In this document: piece by piece, positions 16,210 to 25,032 of the stretch
Numbering within the stretch: position 1 is the stretch's first letter
How the letters are laid out: every line of letters begins with the position of its first letter
The notes under the pieces: generated by a model
The model's database searches: none
What the model was told of the DNA's origin: nothing
The model's input: the letters and a program-made list of their open reading frames with translations, nothing else
Position numbers and translations under genes: made by a program
NCBI RefSeq assembly: GCF_000348785.1
Contig: NC_020520.1
Coordinates: 310,001 to 374,000 of the forward strand
Length of the DNA: 64,000 nt
From: Ilumatobacter coccineus YM16-304
GTDB taxonomy: Bacteria > Actinomycetota > Acidimicrobiia > Acidimicrobiales > Ilumatobacteraceae
Direction: 5' to 3'

Positions 16210-16743
16210 TCAGACCGTGGTCGTGGTGCTGCCGGCGGGCGAGTTCGCGAACATTGCTTCGGAGTCGAAACCGATCCGGGTGTCGGGCGTGATCTTGATG
16301 ACCATGCGCCCGGGGCTGTCGAGGTGGGCGACGAACGCAGCTTGCTTCGTGGCATCGCCAGGCCGGACCTTCGCAGCCAGCACCGGGTAGAACCAGTCGA
16401 GTGTCGCCCGGTCGTCGAGGACCTCGGCATCACCCTTGTACGTGACCGCCTGGCTGACGCCGATGTCGGTTCCGCGACTCGAGATCGCCACGGAGACCCG
16501 GGGACGCGCCTCGACGGCGGGGACGCGCTTGCGACGCCGGGTGCAGGTGACCCAGAACGCTCCGTCGAGGTACACGAAGTTCATGATGACCCCCACCGGA
16601 TCGCCGGTCGAGGTGGTCCACATGAAGGTGCACTCCGTCTGCTTCTCGAGCAGCGTGGCCTCGCGGTCACCCGACAGGACGAACTTCGAGACGTCTTCGT
16701 AGCTGTCGGTGTAGTCGGAATGGTCGTTCGTTTGGTCGCCCAT
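16210..16743 (-). CDS. pyridoxamine 5'-phosphate oxidase-like split-barrel protein
   Basis: 177 residues with the flavin split-barrel pattern: EKQTECTFMWTTSTGDPVGVIMNFVYLDGAFWVT, then PAVEARPRVSVAISS and YKGDAEVLDD. In actinobacteria such proteins bind F420 or FMN, or sometimes haem; no residue visible here decides between them. It lies 30 bases downstream of the SDR gene on the same strand, so the two may be co-transcribed and act on one substrate. Confidence 0.75.
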   Translation of the reverse strand: MGDQTNDHSDYTDSYEDVSKFVLSGDREATLLEKQTECTFMWTTSTGDPVGVIMNFVYLDGAFWVTCTRRRKRVPAVEARPRVSVAISSRGTDIGVSQAVTYKGDAEVLDDRATLDWFYPVLAAKVRPGDATKQAAFVAHLDSPGRMVIKITPDTRIGFDSEAMFANSPAGSTTTTV

Positions 16744-16773
16744 GGGGCCTCCTCGTGATTGGGTGAGAACGGA

Positions 16774-17562
16774 TCAGCGCGGCTTCGCGCCGCCGCCGAC
16801 GCGCAGGATCTCGCCGCTGACCCAACTCGCCGCGTCGGACGCGAGATAGACGCACGCCGCCCCGATGTCTTGCGGGGTGCCGAGTCGGCCGAGCGGGATG
16901 TTCCACTCGTCGAGCAGTTGGTCGAGTTGGTCGTCGGTCTTGCCGACCGCTTTGAGCATCACTTCGGTCGGGATCGCTCCGGGAGCGACGCCGTTGACTC
17001 TGATCTTGGGTGCCAGTTCGGCCGACAGGGTCCAGGTCAGCGAATTGGTGGCCGCCTTCGCCGCGCCGTAGTGCGCGCTGCCGGGCACCGGGCCGGTTCC
17101 GGCACCCGATGAGATGTTGATGATCGAGCCCTGGTCGATGTAGCGCGCCGCGGTCATCGACCCGACGTAGACCGACGTGAGGTTGAGGGCGATCGTGCGA
17201 TCCCATTCTTCACGCGGGAGGTCGGCGAGCGGCATGCGCATCGGTGAGCCGCCGGCGTTGTTCACCCAGGTGGTGAGCGAGCCGAACTCGTCGACCGCGG
17301 CCTGGGCGAGCGCATCGACGGCGTCGTCGTCGGTGACGTCGGTGGTGACGGCGATGGCCCGACCGCCGGCGTCGCGGATCCGAGTGGCCACCTGTTCGAT
17401 CTCGGCGGTTCGTCGCGCCGCGACCACGACAGCGGCACCAGCCTCCGCGAACGACACGGCGATGCCTTCGCCGATGCCGCGACCGCCACCGGTGACGACG
17501 GCAACGTGGTTGGACATGTCGAAGAGTTGAGGTGTGGTGCGTGCGTCGGAGCTCATCGTCAT
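16774..17562 (-). CDS. short-chain dehydrogenase/reductase
   Basis: 262 residues. TGGGRGIGEGIA is the cofactor motif, NNAGG the NAG motif, and the catalytic YGAAKAA (YxxxK) and the C-terminal WVSGEILRVGGG are present, so this is a classical SDR such as 3-oxoacyl/alcohol dehydrogenases. The first of two close ATGs (17562, 17556) is used; neither has a clear ribosome site. It is transcribed away from the next gene (17653, rightward), with about 90 bases of shared promoter region. Confidence 0.9.
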   Translation of the reverse strand: MTMSSDARTTPQLFDMSNHVAVVTGGGRGIGEGIAVSFAEAGAAVVVAARRTAEIEQVATRIRDAGGRAIAVTTDVTDDDAVDALAQAAVDEFGSLTTWVNNAGGSPMRMPLADLPREEWDRTIALNLTSVYVGSMTAARYIDQGSIINISSGAGTGPVPGSAHYGAAKAATNSLTWTLSAELAPKIRVNGVAPGAIPTEVMLKAVGKTDDQLDQLLDEWNIPLGRLGTPQDIGAACVYLASDAASWVSGEILRVGGGAKPR

Positions 17563-17652
17563 CCAGTGTGCCCAACCGGGCTCGTCGGTCTCCGACCGAG
17601 GTGTCCGGGCCCGCCGACGTGGCAGGCTGTGGACGATGACGAGAGGTACTTC

Positions 17653-18162
17653 ATGAACGATTCATCCATCAAGAAGATCCCCGCCGACGACCGGCGGGCG
17701 AACTATCGAGCCAGCGAGATCGACGTCGACCGGGCCGAACTCGCGCAGCATCTCGCGGGCCGTCACCAGTGGGTGCTGGCGACGACCCGGCGCGACGGGC
17801 GGCCGCAGATGAGCCTGGTGACGGGCGGAATGATCGCCGATGGTCGGCTCGCGATCTCGACCTACCCGGAGCGGGTGAAGGCGAAGAACGTCCGGCGGAA
17901 CTCCGCGGTGTCGGTCGCCGTGATGGGTGAGCAGTTCAACGATGCCTGGATCCAGATCGACGGAGACGGCGAGGTCATCGATCTGCCGGACGCCGACGAC
18001 GCGTTCGTCGAGTACTACCGGTCGATCTCGGGTGAGCATCCCGACTGGGACGAGTATCGGCAGGCGATGGCCGATCAAGGGAAGTGCATGATCGTGATCA
18101 CGCCGACCCGGTGGAGCCCGCTGAGCAAAGGCGGCTTCCCACCGTCGCTGTTCGACGACTGA
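17653..18162 (+). CDS. PPOX-class F420-dependent oxidoreductase-like protein
   Basis: 169 residues from ATG 17653, with GAGAGG 6 bases upstream. The sequence HQWVLATTRRDGRPQMSLVT, then RLAISTYPERVKAKNVRRN, matches the actinobacterial split-barrel group (TIGR03618-type) that binds F420 or related flavins. C-terminal TPTRWSPLSKGGFPPSLF is also usual for the group. Reaction unknown. A palindrome at 18163-18195 follows the stop directly. Confidence 0.82.
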   Translation: MNDSSIKKIPADDRRANYRASEIDVDRAELAQHLAGRHQWVLATTRRDGRPQMSLVTGGMIADGRLAISTYPERVKAKNVRRNSAVSVAVMGEQFNDAWIQIDGDGEVIDLPDADDAFVEYYRSISGEHPDWDEYRQAMADQGKCMIVITPTRWSPLSKGGFPPSLFDD

Positions 18163-18195
18163 CCGGACGGTTTGTCTCTGAGACAAAGCGTCCGG
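18163..18195. terminator. palindrome directly after a stop codon
   Basis: CCGGACG (18163-18169) pairs with CGTCCGG (18189-18195), and TTTGTCTC (18171-18178) with GAGACAAA (18180-18187), leaving one internal G-G mismatch. It begins at the base after the TGA of the split-barrel gene. Probably a terminator; its shape, but not its sequence, is like the other palindromes in the window. Confidence 0.65.
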
Positions 18196-18320
18196 CTCGC
18201 GATCGAACCACGATCCGATGGTCCCCGACGACATCGATTTCGAGATCGCTCCACCGAGATGAACGGTCACCGGCGGTGCTCGAAGATGATGATCGTCCAG
18301 CGCGGCGCGAGACTGTGGTG

Positions 18321-19349
18321 GTGAGGAGCGAGTTCGATCCTGGGGCCAAGGAACGCGAGTTGCGAGCCGAGTCGTCGTCGTGGGAGACGTCGGTGGTCGT
18401 CGATGCCGAACCGGGCGACATTCCGGTGGTCGACATCTCGGCGTACGTCGAGAGCGGATCCGAGGCCGACCTGGCGACGGTCGCTGCGCTGGTGAACGAT
18501 GCGTGCGAGACGGTCGGCTTCTTCCAACTGATCGGGCACACGGTGCAGACGGATCTGATCGACTCGACGTTCGACGCCGTCCGTGCGTTTCACGATCTGC
18601 CCGTCGACGAGAAGCAGCAGATCGCGATGGACGGTGCCGATTGGCCGCTCGGTGGCGTCGGCTATCTGGGTCTGCGCTCGCGCAAGCTGCCGTCGCGTGA
18701 CCGCGGCAACCTGAACGAAGCGTTCTTGATCAAGGGTCAGGAGGGCATCGGTGTCGACGACAACCAGTGGCTCGCCGACGACGTGCTGCCCGGGTTCCGT
18801 ACGACCGTCGAGACGTACGCGTCGGCGGTCAACGAACTGGCCCTGCGGCTGCTGCCGATCTACGCGACGGCGCTCGGCCTCGACCCCTCGTTCTTCTCCG
18901 ACGCGTTCCGCGATCCGACGTGGCGGCTTCGGATGACGCACTACCCGCCCGATCAGTTCGGGGCCGACGACAACCCGGGTGCCGGCGCCGAGTACGGCAT
19001 CGCACCGCACGTCGACACGACCTTCTTCACGCTGCTGCTCCAGGACGGCCCGGGGTTGACGATCTACAGCCACCCTCGCGACGAGTGGATCACGGCGCCG
19101 GTCGTCGAGGGCGCGTACGTGGTCAACTCGGGTGAGCTGCTCAAGCACTGGACGAACGACAGGTATCTCAGCGTGCGCCATTTCGCGAACAACGATGCAC
19201 ACGTCTCGCGCTACTCGATCCCGTTCTTCTACAACGCGACGGCGAGTCACCCCATGGAGTGCCTGCCGACCTGCTGCTCCGACGACAACCCGCCGAAGTA
19301 CCCGCCCATCTCGTACGGCGAGAGCCAAGCCGTCGCGCAGGGGGAGTAG
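18321..19349 (+). CDS. isopenicillin-N-synthase-like 2-oxoglutarate/Fe(II) dioxygenase
   Basis: About 342 residues. The non-haem iron ligands are HVDTTFFTLL (HxD) and a distal His in YLSVRHFA, followed by the 2-oxoglutarate-binding Arg/Ser pair SRYSIPFFYN. The N-terminal domain IPVVDISAYV and DACETVGFFQLIGH are characteristic of the IPNS/gibberellin-oxidase family. Typical chemistry is hydroxylation or desaturation coupled to 2-oxoglutarate decarboxylation. Three in-frame GTGs (18315, 18318, 18321) and one at 18276 could start it, and no ribosome site decides. Substrate unknown. Confidence 0.85.
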   Translation: MRSEFDPGAKERELRAESSSWETSVVVDAEPGDIPVVDISAYVESGSEADLATVAALVNDACETVGFFQLIGHTVQTDLIDSTFDAVRAFHDLPVDEKQQIAMDGADWPLGGVGYLGLRSRKLPSRDRGNLNEAFLIKGQEGIGVDDNQWLADDVLPGFRTTVETYASAVNELALRLLPIYATALGLDPSFFSDAFRDPTWRLRMTHYPPDQFGADDNPGAGAEYGIAPHVDTTFFTLLLQDGPGLTIYSHPRDEWITAPVVEGAYVVNSGELLKHWTNDRYLSVRHFANNDAHVSRYSIPFFYNATASHPMECLPTCCSDDNPPKYPPISYGESQAVAQGE

Positions 19350-19358
19350 ACAGTTGCA

Positions 19359-20234
19359 GTGAGAGCGGCTGACAACACACGCCTCGGCGAGCTCATCTCG
19401 GTCGGCCGGACGTCGGAGGTGCACCGCTACGGCACCGACGGGGCGATCAAGATCCTGAAGCGCTCGACGCCGCCGCACTGGGCGCAGGTCGAGGCGTCGT
19501 TCACCACGTCGGTACGCCGCCTCGGAGTCGCGGCACCGGAGGTGCGCGACGTGCTGCACGTCGACGGGCGGGCAGCGATCCACTTCGAGATGATCGACGG
19601 GCCGTCGATGCTGGAGCGCATGATCGACCGACCGGCCGACGTCGCGGCGCTCGCGTGCGAGCTCGCCGACGTCCAGCGCGCGATCCACGAGGCCGGTGTG
19701 CCCGACGGCCTTCCAGGTCTGGTCGACCGTCTTCGCCTGAAGCTCGGCCTGGCGACCGACCTCGACGATCTCGAACGGTGCCGTGCGGTCGACGTGCTCG
19801 AGGCGATGCCTCGTGGTGCGGCGCTGCTGCACGGTGATCTGCATCCCGGGAACGTGCTGCTCGGCGCGTCCGGACCCGTCGTGATCGACTGGTTCGATGC
19901 CGCCGTCGGCCACCCGGCGGCCGACATCGCTCGCACGCAACTCCTCCTGCGAGCGTCGGGTGCAACCGATCTTCGCCACCTCCCGGGCGCCTCGACCGCC
20001 GTGGTCAGCGAGGTCCACGACGGCTACATGGCGCGGACGCTCGCCGGTCGGTCGGGGGCGGAGGCGGCGGTCTTGCGTCGCCAGCTCGACGACTGGCTGC
20101 GACTCCGAGCGGCGGGTCGGCTCGCCGAGCACACCGACGCCGACGTCAGCGGCTTGGTCGAGATCTGGCGGCAGGGTTCAGCCGTCGACGACCGCTCGGA
20201 GCTCGTCGAAGATCGCGGCGCTCGCGGCGATTGA
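19359..20234 (+). CDS. aminoglycoside/choline phosphotransferase-family kinase
   Basis: 291 residues with a protein-kinase-like fold: an N-terminal GRTSEVHRYGTDGAIKILKR lobe, catalytic loop LLHGDLHPGNVLL and metal-binding DWFDAAVG. Related proteins phosphorylate small hydroxyl compounds (choline, homoserine, aminoglycosides) or serve other roles; nothing here defines the acceptor. GTG start, 9 bases after the oxygenase stop and preceded by GGGGGAG, so it is probably in an operon with it. The 3' end overlaps the convergent inositol-phosphatase gene by 57 bases. Confidence 0.85.
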   Translation: MRAADNTRLGELISVGRTSEVHRYGTDGAIKILKRSTPPHWAQVEASFTTSVRRLGVAAPEVRDVLHVDGRAAIHFEMIDGPSMLERMIDRPADVAALACELADVQRAIHEAGVPDGLPGLVDRLRLKLGLATDLDDLERCRAVDVLEAMPRGAALLHGDLHPGNVLLGASGPVVIDWFDAAVGHPAADIARTQLLLRASGATDLRHLPGASTAVVSEVHDGYMARTLAGRSGAEAAVLRRQLDDWLRLRAAGRLAEHTDADVSGLVEIWRQGSAVDDRSELVEDRGARGD

Positions 20235-20972
20235 CAGGCCCTCGCCGTTCGAGGCCGGGTCGTCGACGCGGGCTCCGCCTTCGCTCGCGATGAGGTCGCC
20301 AGCGGCGTGGTCGTAGAGCTTGGTGTCGTGCTCGTAGTAGCCGTCGAGCCTGCCGCAACCGACCCAGCAGAGGTTGAGCGCCGCCGAGCCCATGCACCGA
20401 ATGTCGCGGCTCACCGGGAGCAGTCGGTTGAGGATCTCCGACTGCTGCGCTCGGCGCTCGCTCGAGTACGAGAAGCCGGTGCCGATCAGGGCCTGGTCGA
20501 GTGCGACGGTGTCACGCGCTCGGACGGGCACACCATCGCGTCGCGCGCCGCGCCCGAGCGCTGCCGAGAACGTCTCGTCTCGCACGATGTCGACCACCGC
20601 GCCGGCGACGGTGACGCCGCCGACCGTTGCCGCGATGCTCACCGACACCACCGGGAGGTCGTAGAGGAAGTTGACCGTGCCGTCGATCGGGTCGACGATC
20701 CAGCCCACGCCGTTGCGCCCGCGGTCGTCGTCGAGCTCTTCGCCGACGATCGTCGAGCCAGGGCACCGCTCGAGCAGTTCTCGGCGAATCAGCGCTTCGG
20801 ACTCGACGTCGGTGGCGGTGACGACGTCGGTCGGACTCGACTTGGTTCGGGTCGATGCAGCAGCCCCGACGGATGCGCGCACGAGTGTTGCCGCAAGTCG
20901 GGCGACCTCGACGGCGACGACGACGAGGTGGTCGCCCTCGGTCGCCGACGGCGGAACGACCGATGACGGCAT
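20178..20972 (-). CDS. inositol-monophosphatase-family phosphatase
   Basis: 264 residues with the Mg2+-binding motifs of the family in order: VGEELDDD, WIVDPIDGTVNFLYDLP, and C-terminal YDHAAGDLIASEGG (the usual W is replaced by Y). Members hydrolyse inositol-1-phosphate, fructose-1,6-bisphosphate, histidinol phosphate or PAP. It starts 1 base after the DeoR-regulator stop and is the last gene of the leftward polyol operon, so a sugar- or polyol-phosphate substrate is plausible (inference). Confidence 0.88.
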   Translation of the reverse strand: MPSSVVPPSATEGDHLVVVAVEVARLAATLVRASVGAAASTRTKSSPTDVVTATDVESEALIRRELLERCPGSTIVGEELDDDRGRNGVGWIVDPIDGTVNFLYDLPVVSVSIAATVGGVTVAGAVVDIVRDETFSAALGRGARRDGVPVRARDTVALDQALIGTGFSYSSERRAQQSEILNRLLPVSRDIRCMGSAALNLCWVGCGRLDGYYEHDTKLYDHAAGDLIASEGGARVDDPASNGEGLSIAASAAIFDELRAVVDG

Positions 20973-20973
20973 G

Positions 20974-21771
20974 TCAGGCCAGCACGACCGTGGTCCCGCC
21001 TGCTTCGATCGATGCGATCTGCGCAGGGTCGGTCTCGGTGTTGGTCACGAGCACGTCGACGTCGGACCAGTCGGCGAAGCGCACGAAGTGTTCGTGTTCG
21101 AACTTCGAGTGGTCGAGCAGCATCACGACCCGCCGGGCGGAGCGGATGATCGCACGCTTCCAGGCTGCCTCTTCACGATACGGCGTGGTCAGCCCGGACG
21201 ATGCGGTGGCGGCGTCGGCACTCATGAAGACCGTGTCGACGCGTAGCGGTTCGACGGCTTCGATCGCTTGGGAGTCGACCATGGCGAACGTGTTCTTGCG
21301 GACCTTGCCGCCGATGACGATCACGTCGGCGTCGGTGCGCTCGCTCAGTGAGCGAGCGATGAGCAGGGAGTTGGTGACGAAGCGCAGCTTGGTCTCGACC
21401 GGGATGAACTCGACGAAGCGGCCGGCGGTGCTCCCGGAGTCGATGATGACCGCGCCGGTGTCGGGGAGTTCGTGAAGCGCGGCCGCTGCCACCCGGCGCT
21501 TCTCGTCGTCGTGTTGGTCGTCGCGCACCGAGAGGAGCGGCTCGAATCCACCGGTCTCCCAGGGGGTGGCGCCGCCGTGGACACGACGGACCAGCCGGCG
21601 CTTCTGGAGCTCGGAGAGGTCGCGACGGATCGTCTCGGTCGTGACGTCGAATCGTTTCGCCAGGTCGGCGACCTCGACTCGACCGTGCTCGATGGCGAGC
21701 GACGCGATCTCCTGCAACCGCTGCGCCTGGAACAGGGCGGGGGACTGAGTGGAGGTGGCGCTGTCGGTCAT
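20974..21771 (-). CDS. DeoR/GlpR-family transcriptional regulator
   Basis: 265 residues. The N-terminal winged helix VEVADLAKRFDVTTETIRRDLSELQKRRLVRRVHGG is the DeoR signature. The C-terminal DeoRC sensor domain has IDSGSTAGRF and a late LLDHSKF, the phosphosugar-binding region. It lies between the polyol dehydrogenase (15-base gap) and the phosphatase (1-base gap) and probably represses the divergent polyol operons through the duplicated site at 23252-23328. The likely inducer is a sugar phosphate. Confidence 0.92.
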   Translation of the reverse strand: MTDSATSTQSPALFQAQRLQEIASLAIEHGRVEVADLAKRFDVTTETIRRDLSELQKRRLVRRVHGGATPWETGGFEPLLSVRDDQHDDEKRRVAAAALHELPDTGAVIIDSGSTAGRFVEFIPVETKLRFVTNSLLIARSLSERTDADVIVIGGKVRKNTFAMVDSQAIEAVEPLRVDTVFMSADAATASSGLTTPYREEAAWKRAIIRSARRVVMLLDHSKFEHEHFVRFADWSDVDVLVTNTETDPAQIASIEAGGTTVVLA

Positions 21772-21786
21772 CGATCGGGTGCGGAC

Positions 21787-23235
21787 TCAGTCGGGTGTGA
21801 TGAGCGCGGCGATCGCCGACTGTACCCCGCCGCCGCGAAGGGCGGCGAGTGCGTCGACGAAGGCCCGGGTGAAGGCGTCCGAGCCGCTCAGGTCGGCACC
21901 GAAGACCTCGGTGAAGCCGAGGAAGGCTGCCGGTTCGTCTCGGGAAGCGGTGGCGTGTGCGACCGCTCGGTCGAGCAGCGGGTCGGCCGATGGTGCGTCA
22001 ACGGTGGCGAGGTACTGGCACCACCCGGCGAGCGCGAGCGCCGACCGCTCGATCGATCCGTCGCCGGTGAGCTGCGCTCGCACGGTCGGGAGCAGAAACT
22101 TCGGGAACTTGGCCGACCCGTCGAGGCAGAGCCGGGCGATCTGGTCGCCGACACCCGGGTTGGAGAAGCGCTCGATCAGCGACGAGATGTAGTCGTCGAG
22201 ATCGATGCCTGCGGCGTCGGGAAGGGTCGTCTTCGCTTCGGTGTAGAGGAGGTCGGTGACGAATGCTCGCAGCGCCGGATCGGCCATCGCCTCGTCGACT
22301 CGCTCGAACCCGTCGAGCGCGGCGAGGTAGGCGAGGCAGGAGTGTCCGGCGTTGAGCAGCCGCAGTTTGGTGAGCTCGTAGGGCTCGATGTCGTCGGTGA
22401 CGATGACGTCGAGGTGTTCGAGAGGAAGCCGGTCGCCGGCGAAGTCGTCTTCGACCACCCATTGGCGAAACGGTTCGGCCACGACGGGCCACTCGTCGGA
22501 GATGTGCATCTCGTCGCGCAGCCAGTCGATGTCGGCGGGCGTGGTCGCCGGGGTGATGCGATCGACCATGCTGTTCGGGAAGCTGACGTGCGTGTCGATC
22601 CACTCGGCGAGGTCGTCGGATCGCTTGGCTGCTTCGCCGATGGTCGCGGTTCGGGCGACTCGGCCGTTGGTCATGATGTTGTCGCAGCTCATCACGGTGA
22701 GCGGGTGACCGTGCGTCGCGCGGCGCGCGGCGAGGCCGGCAACGAGCACGTCGAACGCGCCGCCAGGTGCTGATTCGTCGGCGACGAACTCGCCGCTCAC
22801 GTCGTCGACCGGGTACCCGCCTTCGGTGATGGTCATCGACACGATCTGTGTGTCGGGGTCGGCGATTCGAGCGACCAGTTCGTCGGGGCTGTCGGTGACG
22901 TGCACGAAGTCGACGATGCTGCCGATCACCTGGACGTCGGTCTCGGCGGCGCCTCTCGACACGAGCGTGTACAGGTGGTCTTGGCGGCGCAGCACCTCGG
23001 CGATCCGGGCGTCGAACGGCAGGACTCCCGCGCCGACGATCGACCAGTCGGTGTGGCCTCGTCGGGCGAGATCGTCGACGTAGGTGGCCAGGTGAGCTCG
23101 GTGGAAGCCCCCGACGCCGATGTGCACGATGCTGCGTCGCAGCGCCGTGCGGTCGTAGTCGGGGACGACCACCGTCGTGCTCAGCGCGCGCAGTGAGTCG
23201 GCGGAGATGGGGAGCGTCACTGTGTCGTCGAGCAC
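21787..23235 (-). CDS. mannitol-2-dehydrogenase-family polyol dehydrogenase
   Basis: 482 residues of the long-chain mannitol dehydrogenase family: IVHIGVGGFHRAHLATYVDDL (NAD-binding start), MTITEGGY, CDNIMTNG, FPNSMVDRITP and the catalytic KLRLLNAGHS. The enzyme oxidises mannitol, sorbitol or arabitol to a ketose with NAD. GTG 23235 is chosen because AGGG lies 8 bases upstream; GTG 23220 has no such site. It is first in the leftward operon and divergent from the transporter, which with the PfkB kinase gives a route polyol to ketose to ketose phosphate. Confidence 0.93.
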   Translation of the reverse strand: MLDDTVTLPISADSLRALSTTVVVPDYDRTALRRSIVHIGVGGFHRAHLATYVDDLARRGHTDWSIVGAGVLPFDARIAEVLRRQDHLYTLVSRGAAETDVQVIGSIVDFVHVTDSPDELVARIADPDTQIVSMTITEGGYPVDDVSGEFVADESAPGGAFDVLVAGLAARRATHGHPLTVMSCDNIMTNGRVARTATIGEAAKRSDDLAEWIDTHVSFPNSMVDRITPATTPADIDWLRDEMHISDEWPVVAEPFRQWVVEDDFAGDRLPLEHLDVIVTDDIEPYELTKLRLLNAGHSCLAYLAALDGFERVDEAMADPALRAFVTDLLYTEAKTTLPDAAGIDLDDYISSLIERFSNPGVGDQIARLCLDGSAKFPKFLLPTVRAQLTGDGSIERSALALAGWCQYLATVDAPSADPLLDRAVAHATASRDEPAAFLGFTEVFGADLSGSDAFTRAFVDALAALRGGGVQSAIAALITPD

Positions 23236-23251
23236 ACCGGGCACCCTAAAA

Positions 23252-23328
23252 CAACATGAAGCCAAGTGTCCAGCAAAGATTTGTGTGGGAATATCGCGAA
23301 TTCGTCTTGCATTCCAACATGAAGCCAA
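23252..23328. promoter_or_regulatory. two identical 14-bp sites in the divergent polyol promoter region
   Basis: CAACATGAAGCCAA occurs perfectly at 23252-23265 and 23315-23328, 63 bases apart (six helical turns) on the same strand. They lie between the dehydrogenase (start 23235) and the binding-protein gene (start 23387); the region is also distinctly more AT-rich than its surroundings. These are good candidates for operators of the DeoR-type regulator encoded in the locus. Confidence 0.7.
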
Positions 23329-23386
23329 CTAACAATGGGGCTCACGAACCGGCAGAGTGCCGTTCGTCACCACTCAAGGGGGAGCA

Positions 23387-24802
23387 ATGGCTCGAACGAA
23401 GAAGATCAAGACGAGGATCGTCGCACCGGCGGTTCTTGCCACATTTGCGCTCGTTGCCGGTGCATGCGGCAGCGACGACGCAGCCGAACCAGCCGAGGCG
23501 CCGGCAGAAGAAACGGCCGAGGAAACGGCTGAAGAACCTGCCGAATCGCCGGCCGAAGAACCGGCAGCCGAGGCTGATCGCTCGATCACCGTCGCACTCG
23601 TCGGCAACGACAACATCACCCGGATGGGCGAGCTCGCGGCGGAGTACTTCACGCCCGAGACCGGCATCGAAGTGAACCTGACCGTGCTCGACGAGCAGAC
23701 CCTGCGTGAAGTCACCACCCGTGACGTCGGCGCCGGCGGCGAGCAGTTCGACGTCGTCCAGATCGGCATGTACGAGACGCCGCAGTTCGGTGCCAACGGG
23801 TGGCTCGTCGGCCTCAACGATCTGGCCGCCGCGTCCGACACCTACGACATCGACGATCTCATCCCGGCGGTCCGCAACGGTCTGTCGGTCGACGGTGAGC
23901 TCTACTCCTCGCCGTTCTACGCCGAGTCGTCGTTCGTGATGTACCGCTCCGACATCATCGACAACATGCCGGATGCTCCGACGTGGGACGAGGTCGCGGC
24001 AATCGCACGCGAGATCGACTCCGACGAGATGGCCGGCATCTGCCTCCGCGGCAAGCCCGGCTGGGGTGACCTCGGCGCAGCCTTCACCACCGTCCTCAAC
24101 ACCTTCGGTGGCACCTGGTGGGCAGCGAACGAAGACGGCTCCATCGGTGAATCGCAGGTCGATCAACCCGAGTTCGCCGAGGCGCTGAACTTCTACGTCG
24201 ACCTGCTCAACGACGCCGGCGAAGACGATGCCGCCAACTCCAGCTTCAACGAGTGCAAGACGCTCTACGAAGAGGGCAAGGTCGCCATGTGGTACGACGC
24301 CACCGTGGCCGCCAGCCTCTTCCCCGAGGACGTCGTCGAGAACACGGCCTTCGCACTCGCTCCGACCAAGGAGACCGAGGCATCCGGTTGGCTGTGGGCA
24401 TGGACCCTCGCCATCCCGGTCAGCACCTCTGACCAGGAGGCTGCATGGGAGTTCATCGACTGGGCAACAAACGCCGACTACCACGAGATCATCGCGGCAG
24501 AAGACGGTTGGCGTGCAGTTCCTCCGGGCACCCGTCAGTCGCTCTACGAGCGCCCCGAGTACCAGGAAGCCGCCGGCGCATTCGCTCAGCGCACCCTCGA
24601 CGCGATGCTTGCAGCACCGATCGACAACCCCGGCACCACGCCGCGGCCCGGTCTGCCTGGCGTGCAGTACGTCGGTGTTCCTGAGTTCCAGGACGTCGGC
24701 ACCCGCTGCACCGAGCTGTTCTCCGCAGCGATCGCCGGCTCGATGAGCGTCGATGATGCACTGGCTGACTGCCACATCATCGCTTCCGAAGTCTCCAGCT
24801 GA
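23387..24802 (+). CDS. polyol/sugar ABC transporter substrate-binding lipoprotein
   Basis: 471 residues from ATG 23387 (GGGGGAG ribosome site). A lipoprotein signal peptide ends in the lipobox LVAGAC with Cys27. It is followed by an Ala/Pro/Glu spacer (residues 33-62) and a solute-binding domain of the SBP_bac_1/sorbitol-mannitol type (SmoE-like), with VALVGNDN, NGLSVDGELYSSPFYAESSFVMYR and NTFGGTWW. It is anchored outside the membrane and delivers substrate to the two permeases downstream. The hairpin at 24821-24864 probably gives it higher expression than the membrane genes. Confidence 0.92.
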   Translation: MARTKKIKTRIVAPAVLATFALVAGACGSDDAAEPAEAPAEETAEETAEEPAESPAEEPAAEADRSITVALVGNDNITRMGELAAEYFTPETGIEVNLTVLDEQTLREVTTRDVGAGGEQFDVVQIGMYETPQFGANGWLVGLNDLAAASDTYDIDDLIPAVRNGLSVDGELYSSPFYAESSFVMYRSDIIDNMPDAPTWDEVAAIAREIDSDEMAGICLRGKPGWGDLGAAFTTVLNTFGGTWWAANEDGSIGESQVDQPEFAEALNFYVDLLNDAGEDDAANSSFNECKTLYEEGKVAMWYDATVAASLFPEDVVENTAFALAPTKETEASGWLWAWTLAIPVSTSDQEAAWEFIDWATNADYHEIIAAEDGWRAVPPGTRQSLYERPEYQEAAGAFAQRTLDAMLAAPIDNPGTTPRPGLPGVQYVGVPEFQDVGTRCTELFSAAIAGSMSVDDALADCHIIASEVSS

Positions 24803-24820
24803 TCCTCCCGCCGAGAGGAT

Positions 24821-24864
24821 GACGAGCGAGCCCGGCCCGGCTGAGGGGTCAGGGCTCGCTCGTC
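24821..24864 (+). terminator. intercistronic hairpin after the binding-protein gene
   Basis: A perfect 13-bp stem GACGAGCGAGCCC (24821-24833) / GGGCTCGCTCGTC (24852-24864) with an 18-base loop, 19 bases after the stop codon and followed by CCTCTT. Such stems between a binding protein and its permeases usually work as partial terminators or protect the upstream mRNA. Confidence 0.75.
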
Positions 24865-25032
24865 CCTCTTGTGCGCGAGCACGAGCGGGACGAGACTGAA
24901 CACCACCACCATCACCACTCAGTACGAAGTGAACAACGGAGGCCTTCCATCGAAGGCCGGTCTGGTCAGCGCTGCGGACGTGGTTGCCCAGTCAGACCTT
25001 GTCCGAACCGGGGCGACAGCGAGGGGAAAGCC

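Noticed and set aside
18163-18195. Considered a member of the GGTGTC-N-GACACC palindrome family
   Set aside because: It shares the shape but not the arm or core sequence (GTTTGTCTC/GAGACAAAG), so it is listed apart.
24902-24921. CACCACCACCATCACCAC stretch resembling a His-tag coding sequence
   Set aside because: It lies in the non-coding gap before the first permease gene, whose ATG with a good ribosome site is at 25033; a chance run, not a tag or vector remnant.
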